From: Kaistella antarctica
Lineage (GTDB): Bacteria > Bacteroidota > Bacteroidia > Flavobacteriales > Weeksellaceae
Assembly (NCBI RefSeq): GCF_900109615.1
Contig: NZ_FOIX01000004.1
Coordinates: 558,001 to 622,000 of the forward strand
Reading direction: 5' to 3'
DNA: 64,000 nt
Shown here: positions 7,604-14,543 of the stretch, piece after piece
Numbering within the stretch: position 1 is the first letter of the stretch
Layout of the letters: every line of letters begins with the position of its first letter
Notes under the pieces: model-generated
What the model was told of the DNA's origin: nothing
What the model saw: the letters and a program-made list of their open reading frames with translations, nothing else
Database searches by the model: none
Position numbers and translations under genes: made by a program

Positions 7604-8127
7604 TTGAGAGGAACATCAAATTCAGAAACATCATCTACATTCTCAAAAGGCGGAAAGAAACTCACGCCAACTTTAATGGAGTTGGGATTAATTTCTGAAA
7701 AAAAACGGTCGTAAAAACCTTTCCCGTAACCTACTCTATTTCCAAATTGGTCAGCATAAAGTAGCGGAGTAATTATTAAGTCGAAATCTTTTAGACCACA
7801 ATCTTCGTTTCCCGCAGGCTCTTTTATTCCCCAGGAGTTTTCGATTAAAGGAGTTTCTTTATTGATTTCAAGCGCAATTAATTTGCCTTTGACAATCTTC
7901 GGCACAAAAACACGAATTTTATTTTCAAAGAAATAATTTAGAAATGAATAAGTATCAACTTCTCCTTTCTCTGGAATCGATAAAAAACAATGTACTTTTT
8001 GATTTTCTTTTAAATCAAATTGAGAAAGTAAATTTTCGAATATTTTTTCAGATAAAGACTGAACTTCAGCTTCAGTTAGCAATTCTTTCTTTTTCAAATA
8101 GACTTTTCTAATTTCCGATTTATTCAT
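7540..8127 (-). CDS. 5-formyltetrahydrofolate cyclo-ligase
   Basis: 195-residue folate enzyme (MTHFS, the YgfA/FthC family) converting 5-formyl-THF plus ATP to 5,10-methenyl-THF. Seen: a K/R-rich N-terminus (EIRKVYLKKKELL), the ATP-loop residues and the diagnostic VGYGKGFYDRFF motif near residues 139-150, preceded by the DLIITPLLYADQFG strand. Length is typical. The 3' end runs 64 bases into the convergent lipoprotein gene; the overlapping residues lie after the core fold (C-terminal tail VLSFFGLESKSTK), so either reading frame could tolerate the sharing. Confidence 0.88.
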   Translation of the reverse strand: MNKSEIRKVYLKKKELLTEAEVQSLSEKIFENLLSQFDLKENQKVHCFLSIPEKGEVDTYSFLNYFFENKIRVFVPKIVKGKLIALEINKETPLIENSWGIKEPAGNEDCGLKDFDLIITPLLYADQFGNRVGYGKGFYDRFFSEINPNSIKVGVSFFPPFENVDDVSEFDVPLNYLVTPTEVLSFFGLESKSTK

Positions 8128-8182
8128 TATTAAAGGTATTAAAAAAATTGCGCTTCAATGAGACGCAATTTATTGTTGATAT

Positions 8183-8413
8183 TTAAATTTCTTTAACCGA
8201 GATAATTTTCACAGGACAAGCCTTGGCTGCTTTATCACAAGATTCAAAAGCCCCATGATTAGGGATTTTTAAAGTGTAAAATCCTTTCTTATTTTCGGTT
8301 CTCAACAAAACTGATTTCCCATCCTTCTTGGACATTCGAAAATATTCCGGTGCAAATTCTGCGCAGTAATTACAGCCGATGCATTTCTCCCGTTGAAGTG
8401 TTACGATAATCAT
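8183..8413 (-). CDS. Single-cluster 4Fe-4S ferredoxin
   Basis: 76 residues. Cys ligands C11, C14, C17 (CIGCNYC) and C66 followed by Pro (ACPVKII) form the pattern of a monocluster ferredoxin; C59 is an extra Cys. A small soluble electron carrier. It is the last gene of a same-strand run after trhO and trhP, 35 bases past the trhP stop. TrhP itself is an Fe-S protein, so a redox partnership is possible but inferred. Starts with ATG at 8413. Confidence 0.82.
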   Translation of the reverse strand: MIIVTLQREKCIGCNYCAEFAPEYFRMSKKDGKSVLLRTENKKGFYTLKIPNHGAFESCDKAAKACPVKIISVKEI

Positions 8414-8448
8414 CTATTTATGAGCAATAAGTAATTGATAATGAGTAA

Positions 8449-9696
8449 TTAATCTGTGGAAACTATTTTATATAATTTATTAGAAGGTCTTACTTTAAAT
8501 TCTGTTTTAAAAGTAACCACATCAGATTTATAGGCTTTTTCGGCGTCTGGTTTTTCATCGACCCTCATGGCTTCTAGAACCATTTCTTGTGAACCCGCGG
8601 TTGGACCTTGAATTAAAACTCCATCTCCAACGGTTAAATCGTAGGCTTCAATTAAAAATTCTGCAATATTTGATTTGGAATAGTAATGTCTTCCTTTTCC
8701 GATATAAACTTTTTTCTGAGTTGCGGCCGAACCATTGTCAGCAGACCATTCTCCCAACTCTTGTCCGAGATAATAACCGCCCCAGAAACCTCTGTTATAA
8801 ACGGTCTCCAGTTGCTCCATCCATTCCGCAACTTTTTCCTGATTGTAAGTTCCGTCTGCAATTGCATCGATCGCTTCTCGGTAACATTTGGTCACGGTCG
8901 CCACATATTCTGGCGCTCTACCGCGACCTTCAATTTTAAGAACACGAACTCCAGCCTCAACGATTTGATCCAGAAAAGTGATGGTACACAAATCTTTCGG
9001 CGACATCATGTATTCATTATCCAGTTCGATTTCGAAACCAGTTTCCTGATCGATGACGGTATATTTTTTACGACAGTTTTGTTTGCAAGCACCTCTGTTT
9101 GCGGAAGAATTCGCAGAATGTAAACTCAAGTAGCATTTTCCAGAAACTGCCATACAAAGTGCACCGTGTCCGAAAATTTCAACTTCAACTAAATGCCCGG
9201 AAGGTCCTTTTATTTGTTCTTTAACAATTTGATCACAGATTTTTTTGATCTGCGACATGCTTAATTCCCGACTCATCACCATCGTATCGGCGAAAAGTGC
9301 GTAGAACTTTACTGTTTCAATATTGGTAATATTAATTTGGGTAGAAATATGAACTTCCATTCCAATTTGTCGGGCATAGGAAATCACGGCTTGATCCATC
9401 GCGATTACGGCGGTAAGATTTGCTAATTTTGCTTTGTCTAAAAGCGTTTTGATTAGAGACAAATCGTGATCGTAAATAATCGTATTTAAAGTAAGATACG
9501 TTCGAACGCCTTTTTCTGAGCATCTTCTAGAGATTTCCAGTAAATCATCGAGCGTAAAATTCATGGAGGCTCTGGCTCTCATATTCAACTGCTCTACGCC
9601 GAAATAGATGGAATCTGCACCGTTATCGATTGCTGCTTGCATCGAAGTAAAATCACCAGCGGGCGACATTAATTCTATTTTTCCAGATTTCGTCAT
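8449..9696 (-). CDS. trhP: U32-family tRNA uridine 5-hydroxylation protein TrhP (YegQ-like)
   Basis: 415 residues. In E. coli TrhP/YegQ makes 5-hydroxyuridine at wobble position 34 of tRNA in a prephenate-dependent, O2-independent way and needs an Fe-S cluster. Seen here: the N-terminal barrel start ELMSPAGDFTSMQAAIDNGAD, the U32 signature EIFGHGALCMAVSGKC, and the cysteines of NRGACKQNCR, which with the two of the signature form the expected cluster ligand set. Residues about 328-415 form the C-terminal beta domain (IGKGRHYYSKS through KLYKI). Its ATG overlaps the trhO stop by one base (TAATG), so the two are translationally coupled. Confidence 0.9.
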   Translation of the reverse strand: MTKSGKIELMSPAGDFTSMQAAIDNGADSIYFGVEQLNMRARASMNFTLDDLLEISRRCSEKGVRTYLTLNTIIYDHDLSLIKTLLDKAKLANLTAVIAMDQAVISYARQIGMEVHISTQINITNIETVKFYALFADTMVMSRELSMSQIKKICDQIVKEQIKGPSGHLVEVEIFGHGALCMAVSGKCYLSLHSANSSANRGACKQNCRKKYTVIDQETGFEIELDNEYMMSPKDLCTITFLDQIVEAGVRVLKIEGRGRAPEYVATVTKCYREAIDAIADGTYNQEKVAEWMEQLETVYNRGFWGGYYLGQELGEWSADNGSAATQKKVYIGKGRHYYSKSNIAEFLIEAYDLTVGDGVLIQGPTAGSQEMVLEAMRVDEKPDAEKAYKSDVVTFKTEFKVRPSNKLYKIVSTD

Positions 9697-11051
9697 TATC
9701 CTAAAACTTTATACAATTTATCTGACAAACGAATTCTAAATGGAATGGTAAAAGTGATTTGGTCTCCTACTTTCGCAGTTTCACAAGGAGCACCATTAGC
9801 GAAAATTTCGGTAATGATCAATTCCTGCTCACCAGTTGTTGAACCCGAAATCAAGATTTTATCTCCAATTGAAAGTTCATTATTTTCAATTAAAAACTGA
9901 GCGATTTTTGATCTTGTATAATAATGTTCTGCTTTTCCAATCAATGTTTTTTTGATGGATATTTTTTGACGGATATTTTTGGTTTCCGCTTTTGCTAAAG
10001 GTTTATTGGGTAAATCGCCGGAGTTCTTAAATAATAAAGAATCTGATTTTCCTTTTCGAAAAACTTTGTTTCCAACTTCTAGACCTTTGCGAAGTTTCAC
10101 TTGTTCTGCTAAAGGCAAATGGGTTATTTCTAAGCATGCGGTTGAACAGCAATTTTCCATAGCGCCTTTACAGTCTTCACATTGAATAAAAAGTAAATGA
10201 CAAGCATCATTCGCACAATTCGTATGATTGTCGCAAGGTTTTCCACACTGATGACATTGCGAAACAATATCGTCTGTAATTCGTTCGCCTAAACGATGAT
10301 CGAAAACGAAGTTCTTTCCAATAAATTTACTTTGAATATCTTCTTCTTTGATCTGTCGGGTATATTCGATAATTCCACCTTCTAACTGATAAACATTTTT
10401 AAAACCTTGATGTTTGAAATAAGCACTTGCTTTTTCACATCGAATTCCACCTGTACAATACATGAGCAGGTTTTTATCTTCTTTAAAATCCTGTAACTGT
10501 TCGTTGATGATCGGTAAACTTTCTCTAAAAGTTTCCACATCTGGCGTAATCGCTCCTTCAAAATGACCAACTTCACTTTCGTAATGATTTCTAAAATCGA
10601 CTACAATTGTATTCGGATCTTCCAATAAATTATTAAATTCCTGCGCTTTGAGGTGAATTCCTTTATTGGTTACATCAAACGTTTCATCATTCAAACCATC
10701 GGCAACAATTTTATGGCGCACTTTTATAGTCAACTTTAAAAATGAATGATCATCTTGATCAATTGCGACATTTAAACGAATTCCTTTCATGAAATCATAA
10801 AGTTCCAGCGTATTGCGAAAGGCTTCGATTTGATCGGCAGGAATACTCATTTGGGCATTAATTCCTTCATTAGCAACATAAATACGGCCCAACGCATCAA
10901 GCGCATTCCAGGCTATAAATAGTTCGTCGCGAAATTTTTTGGGATCTGAGATTTTGGCGTACGCATAGAAAGACAAAGTAAGACGTTGCTTACCAGCTTC
11001 ATCAATAAGTTGAGCTCTTTCTTCTGCGCTTAAGGTGTTATACAGTTGCAT
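9696..11051 (-). CDS. trhO: O2-dependent tRNA uridine 5-hydroxylase TrhO (rhodanese) with an added U32-type C-terminal domain
   Basis: 451 residues against about 350 for E. coli TrhO (YceA). The N-terminal ferredoxin-like part (SFYAYAKISDPKKFRDELF) precedes the rhodanese domain with active-site loop YCTGGIRCEKA; the first Cys is catalytic. A Cys-rich Zn-type stretch (CHQCGKPC, CANDACHLLFIQCEDC, NCCSTAC) follows. Residues about 365-451 are extra and align closely with the end of TrhP: IGKAEHYYTRSKIAQFLIEN against IGKGRHYYSKSNIAEFLIEA, then GD, GSTTGEQE and DKLYKV. Fusion and operon with trhP put both known ho5U routes in one transcript. Has a good promoter at 11086-11115. Confidence 0.88.
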   Translation of the reverse strand: MQLYNTLSAEERAQLIDEAGKQRLTLSFYAYAKISDPKKFRDELFIAWNALDALGRIYVANEGINAQMSIPADQIEAFRNTLELYDFMKGIRLNVAIDQDDHSFLKLTIKVRHKIVADGLNDETFDVTNKGIHLKAQEFNNLLEDPNTIVVDFRNHYESEVGHFEGAITPDVETFRESLPIINEQLQDFKEDKNLLMYCTGGIRCEKASAYFKHQGFKNVYQLEGGIIEYTRQIKEEDIQSKFIGKNFVFDHRLGERITDDIVSQCHQCGKPCDNHTNCANDACHLLFIQCEDCKGAMENCCSTACLEITHLPLAEQVKLRKGLEVGNKVFRKGKSDSLLFKNSGDLPNKPLAKAETKNIRQKISIKKTLIGKAEHYYTRSKIAQFLIENNELSIGDKILISGSTTGEQELIITEIFANGAPCETAKVGDQITFTIPFRIRLSDKLYKVLG

Positions 11052-11085
11052 GCTATAAACGGTTTAAGTGAGAATTTTAATGGTG

Positions 11086-11115
11086 CAAAGGTAAACAATT
11101 AATGAATTTTTGCAA
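11086..11115 (-). promoter_or_regulatory. Promoter of the trhO-trhP-ferredoxin operon
   Basis: On the minus strand, TTG (11113-11115), 19 bases, then TACCTTTG (11086-11093): both Bacteroidota boxes at consensus spacing. Leader about 30 bases. Confidence 0.6.
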
Positions 11116-11168
11116 TGTTGAATTCGAATGAATCACCTTTACCTCAAAAAATAATTCGAGAATAAAAA

Positions 11169-11193
11169 AAGCCAACTTTTCCAAAGTTGGCTT
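11169..11193 (-). terminator. Terminator after the symporter gene
   Basis: Stem AAGCCAACTTT / AAAGTTGGCTT with a 3-base loop; on the minus strand it is followed by a run of seven T. Separates the symporter from the trhO operon. Confidence 0.75.
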
Positions 11194-11243
11194 CAATATT
11201 ATTTTAACAGAATTAATTTGTCGCGGACATCAATAAGTAATTA

Positions 11244-12494
11244 TTACATATCTCCACCATGGTTTTCAAGTTGTCCTTCCCATTTCGAAACTGCAGATGT
11301 TGCTAAAGCATTTCCCAAAACGTTGGTCATACTTCTTCCCATATCGCAGAAATGGTCAATTGGTAAGATCAAAGCAATTCCTTCTGGTGGTATTCCGAAC
11401 ATGGTACAAGTTGCGACGATAATAACCAAACTTGCTCTTGGAACTCCAGCGATTCCTTTAGAAGTTAGCATTAAAACCAAAAGCATAATTACCTGTTGTC
11501 CTAAAGTCATATCAATCCCGTAAATCTGCGCGATAAAGATTGCGGCGAAAGTCATATACATCATACTTCCATCCAGGTTAAAAGAATAACCTAATGGTAA
11601 AATGAAGGATACAATTCTGTTATTGCAGCCAAATCTTTCTAATTCTTCAACTAATTTCGGGAAAACTGCTTCTGAACTCGTGGTAGAAAAGGCAATCAAT
11701 AAAGGTTCTTTGATTCTTCTTAACAATTCGAACAATCGGTTTCCTAGAATCATATAACCTACGACGCAGAGCACTAACCATAAAACGGCTAGAGCGAAGA
11801 AGAAATCCCTGAGATAAATTGCGTAAACTTTGAAAATATCGAAACCATTCGTGGCAACTACGGCGGCAATCGCTCCCAACACTCCGAGTGGCGCGAACCA
11901 CATGATGTATCCAACCATTTTCAAAATAGCATGGGCACAAATATCTAAAGCGCGAACAATTGGCTTGGTATATTCTTCACCCATATTGGCTAAAGCGACA
12001 CCGAACATGATAGAGAATACTACGATTTGCAGAACCTCATTCGTTGCAAATGCTTCAAATAAACTTTTCGGAATGATGTGTTTTACAAATTCTTCTAATG
12101 ATAAACCCTGACTATTGGCAACCATATCACCAGCAGCATCAGCAGCAGGCTTTGGAAGTTGCATTACACGACCTGGTTCTAACCAGTTTACAAAGATAAG
12201 TCCGATTGTTAGTGAAACTAAGGAAGCTGTAATAAACCACAACATTGCTTTCGTTCCGACCCGACCAATCATTTTGAGATCGCTCATTTTGGCAATTCCC
12301 ACTACCAAAGTTGTAAATACCAAAGGCGCAATAATCATCTGTACTAAACGGATAAAGATAGTTCCTAAGAGTTTTATATTTTTTGCAAATCCTTCCGAAC
12401 TTTCCGGATATTGAGTATGAACGACTCCACCCATTATAACTCCTATTACGAGAGCCACAATAATGAAGATGAATAGTTTGTTTTGACCTTTCAT
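11244..12494 (-). CDS. Dicarboxylate/amino acid:cation symporter (DAACS family)
   Basis: 416-residue inner-membrane transporter of the GltP/DctA type, importing glutamate, aspartate or C4-dicarboxylates with H+ or Na+. Landmarks: several hydrophobic helices in the N-half, the serine-rich re-entrant hairpin IAFSTTSSEAVFP, the second hairpin LTSKGIAGVPRASLVI, the Na+/substrate segment SFNLDGSMMYMTF and the helix 8 DHFCDMGRSMTNVLGNA with the substrate-binding D, R and N. Length is typical. Sequence alone does not decide between glutamate and dicarboxylate. Starts at ATG 12494, with a TATATTTG element about 25 bases upstream. Confidence 0.9.
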   Translation of the reverse strand: MKGQNKLFIFIIVALVIGVIMGGVVHTQYPESSEGFAKNIKLLGTIFIRLVQMIIAPLVFTTLVVGIAKMSDLKMIGRVGTKAMLWFITASLVSLTIGLIFVNWLEPGRVMQLPKPAADAAGDMVANSQGLSLEEFVKHIIPKSLFEAFATNEVLQIVVFSIMFGVALANMGEEYTKPIVRALDICAHAILKMVGYIMWFAPLGVLGAIAAVVATNGFDIFKVYAIYLRDFFFALAVLWLVLCVVGYMILGNRLFELLRRIKEPLLIAFSTTSSEAVFPKLVEELERFGCNNRIVSFILPLGYSFNLDGSMMYMTFAAIFIAQIYGIDMTLGQQVIMLLVLMLTSKGIAGVPRASLVIIVATCTMFGIPPEGIALILPIDHFCDMGRSMTNVLGNALATSAVSKWEGQLENHGGDM

Positions 12495-12518
12495 TAGAAT
12501 TTTTATTTATAAGATTTA

Positions 12519-12526
12519 CAAATATA
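12519..12526 (-). promoter_or_regulatory. Putative -7 element of the symporter gene
   Basis: The minus strand reads TATATTTG, a full match to TAnnTTTG, 24 bases before the ATG. Confidence 0.45.
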
Positions 12527-12584
12527 TGTTATTTTGTTAAAAATTGCTTAACGTTTTAAATTTGTCTAAATAAACCACTTCTAT

Positions 12585-12728
12585 TTACGATATATTATTG
12601 AAACTTGAACCTGGTTTGACACTAGAATTATTTTTTCTCCTCAGAGCAAATTCGGTAAAAAAGAAAGGTTGTTGTCTTAAGTGCAGAATCATACAGAAAC
12701 TCGGGACTGCCTTGTGAGGACGAAACAT
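12585..12728 (-). other. Short open reading frame in a 301-base gap (doubtful)
   Basis: The gap 12495-12795 holds the symporter promoter, the terminator at 12748-12777 and this 47-codon frame starting MFRPHKAVPSFCMILHLRQ and ending NNIS. It has an Arg/Phe-rich, non-membrane composition and no -7 element in front, since the terminator of the upstream BON genes lies there. I have a vague impression of similar strings in other flavobacteria but cannot support a gene. The stretch could equally be part of a dispersed noncoding repeat. Confidence 0.2.
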
Positions 12729-12747
12729 TCTCACTCGATTAAAAATA

Positions 12748-12777
12748 ACAAAACCTCTGAATAATCAGAGGTTTTGT
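12748..12777 (-). terminator. Terminator of the BON-protein pair
   Basis: Perfect 13-bp stem ACAAAACCTCTGA / TCAGAGGTTTTGT with loop ATAA, followed on the minus strand by TATTTTT. Confidence 0.75.
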
Positions 12778-12795
12778 TTTTACTTAAAGACTTAA

Positions 12796-13215
12796 CTACG
12801 CTTTTAAATATCTTGCATACGCGTATCCTTCTTCTCCCTCAGAGTTTCTTACTTTCCACCAGTCATCTGAAGTTTGCTCAACCAAAGTAACAGACGCTCC
12901 TTTGGCTGCTTTACCAACAACCGTAGCGTCTGTAGAAGGCTCTTGTCTGAGATTTAGATTTGAAGACTCTGTAGCCACCATCAATGAAGCCCCGGCAGAC
13001 AATCCTGCAACTTGAACATCAACATTAATATCTGAAGCTGAATACGTAGAATCTAATGCTCCTAAGGCATTCCAAACGGCGTCTTTTGCGGCGCTTGAAC
13101 TTGTATTGCCTGAAACATAGAGAATTCCATCTTGTTCAGAAACTTTAAGATCTGAAACACCCGCAGACTTTGCTGCAGAAATCACACTTGCGTATTTATC
13201 TTGTAATGTACTCAT
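12796..13215 (-). CDS. BON-like plus SH3b domain protein
   Basis: 139 residues, no signal peptide. Residues about 1-72 look like a degenerate BON/LysM-associated module (VSEQDGILYVSGNTSSSAAKDAVWNAL), and about 80-139 are a bacterial SH3 (SH3b) domain: NLNLRQEPSTDATVVGKAAKG, then WWKVRNSEGEEGYAYARYL. SH3b domains usually bind peptidoglycan or peptides, which fits poorly with a protein lacking an export signal. Only 5 bases separate it from the stop of the upstream BON lipoprotein, so the two are co-transcribed and probably act together. Confidence 0.75.
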   Translation of the reverse strand: MSTLQDKYASVISAAKSAGVSDLKVSEQDGILYVSGNTSSSAAKDAVWNALGALDSTYSASDINVDVQVAGLSAGASLMVATESSNLNLRQEPSTDATVVGKAAKGASVTLVEQTSDDWWKVRNSEGEEGYAYARYLKA

Positions 13216-13220
13216 CTTAA

Positions 13221-13700
13221 TTATTTTACGGTATAATTATAATTTACTTTCCCAGCTTTCAATCCATCAACAGACATTTTGATTTTTTTTGCCTGCTCTG
13301 TAGAAACGTTTCCAGTCAACGTTAGTTCACCGTTTATTACTTCTACTTTCACGGAAGGAAAATCTTTCACGGCATCTGCCACACTTTGTTGAACTGCAGG
13401 GTCTACGGCTGATACCGTTTCTACCACTACCGGTGCTTCAATTGTTGCCATGTCCATTACGTCTTTAACGCCCGGAACCGCTTTCAAAGAAGCAATCATT
13501 GTATCTTTAGACTGTTGGTCTGCAAACGTACCGCTTAAGTGTGCAGTACCATCTTTTACTTCTACAGAAGCACTAGGATTAGAAGTTACTATTGTTGTTG
13601 CTTGTGTTTGTAATTCTGCGTCGGTAACTTCTTTTTTACAAGAGATTGATCCGAATGACACAGCAAGTGCTAGCGTAGCCATTGCGATTGTTTTTTTCAT
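13221..13700 (-). CDS. Two-BON-domain lipoprotein
   Basis: 159 residues with signal peptide and lipobox SISC (lipidated Cys at 21). Two BON domains follow, about 32-85 (VEVKDGTAHLSGTFADQQSK...VPGVKDV) and about 100-157 (VEVINGELTLTGNVSTEQAKK). BON modules occur in OsmY and in OM lipoproteins of the DolP type and are linked to envelope stress and phospholipid interaction. First gene of a two-gene unit with the SH3b protein; a TAAATTTG element lies about 33 bases before its ATG. Function in this organism is inferred only from the domains. Confidence 0.85.
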   Translation of the reverse strand: MKKTIAMATLALAVSFGSISCKKEVTDAELQTQATTIVTSNPSASVEVKDGTAHLSGTFADQQSKDTMIASLKAVPGVKDVMDMATIEAPVVVETVSAVDPAVQQSVADAVKDFPSVKVEVINGELTLTGNVSTEQAKKIKMSVDGLKAGKVNYNYTVK

Positions 13701-13732
13701 AATAGAATGTATTTAAGGTTAAAAATTGTTCT

Positions 13733-13740
13733 CAAATTTA
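13733..13740 (-). promoter_or_regulatory. Putative -7 element of the BON-protein unit
   Basis: The minus strand reads TAAATTTG, 32 bases before the ATG of the BON lipoprotein. Confidence 0.45.
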
Positions 13741-13864
13741 ATAATAAAAAGAATGCTGATACCGTAAAGGATTATAAAGTTTTCATAAATTTTGATAACA
13801 TAAATTCCTTTTATCAGCTGGTTTTTTAGTTGAGTAATCAAATATAGCGAATTCAAATCAAAAT

Positions 13865-14482
13865 TTAAAGTGCCGTTTTATCAATGGTGCGAAAGGTTAA
13901 ATTGATTCTCGGACTGGTTATTTTTTTTGTGGGCGGCAACCGATGAAGCCAATAAGTTTGCGTTTCATCTTTCATAATAAGTAAGCTCCCTTTTTTTAAG
14001 ACGATATCTACTCTCTCTTTGATCGTTTTATGTTTAAAGGAAAACTTTCTTTCTGCACCCAAACTCAGGGAGGCAATTGCACCGTTCTTTTTTAAATCTT
14101 TTTCTGCATCGCTGTGATAAGCCATTCCTTCGCTACCGTGGTGGTAAAGATTGAGCAAGCAGGAATTAAATTGCTCACCACATTTATCTTCTACTCTTTT
14201 TTTTAATTTTAGTAATTCATCTGTCCAAGGCAGCGCCTCTTTCGTAGTTTTGGAATAAGTATAATTAAAGTTCTCTTCAGCATACCAAGCGACTTTCCTC
14301 TTTGTTATAATTTTTTTACCGAATATAATGGCTTCATCATTCTTCCAATCAATGGTTTCTAAAAGTACTTAATAAAAATGATCAGCTTCTGTTTTATTCA
14401 ATATTTCACCATAATAATTGACCGTTCCATCTCTGGGAAGTAAATTAAAATCGGGATTTGGTGTGGTTTCAAATAATTCCAT
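13865..14482 (-). pseudogene. AlkB-family 2OG-Fe(II) dioxygenase interrupted by one in-frame stop
   Basis: Reading from ATG at 14480-14482, the frame MELFETTPNPDFNLLPRDG...EADHFY meets TAA at 14369-14371 (codon 38) and then continues in the same frame without any shift for 167 codons to the true stop. The downstream part keeps all catalytic features of AlkB repair dioxygenases: YHSDAE with the HxD iron ligands, the distal H in YWLHRLPP, and RINLTFR with the two arginines that bind 2-oxoglutarate and substrate. Total length of 205 sense codons matches intact bacteroidete homologues. A one-base change would restore it, so this is a very recent mutation, a sequencing error or a conditional readthrough. 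Function if intact: direct reversal of 1-methyladenine/3-methylcytosine damage. Confidence 0.85.
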
Positions 14483-14543
14483 GGTTTGTATTTCTGTTTC
14501 AAATTTCTACAAATTATTTCATAAATTCGTTAAAATTATTTTT

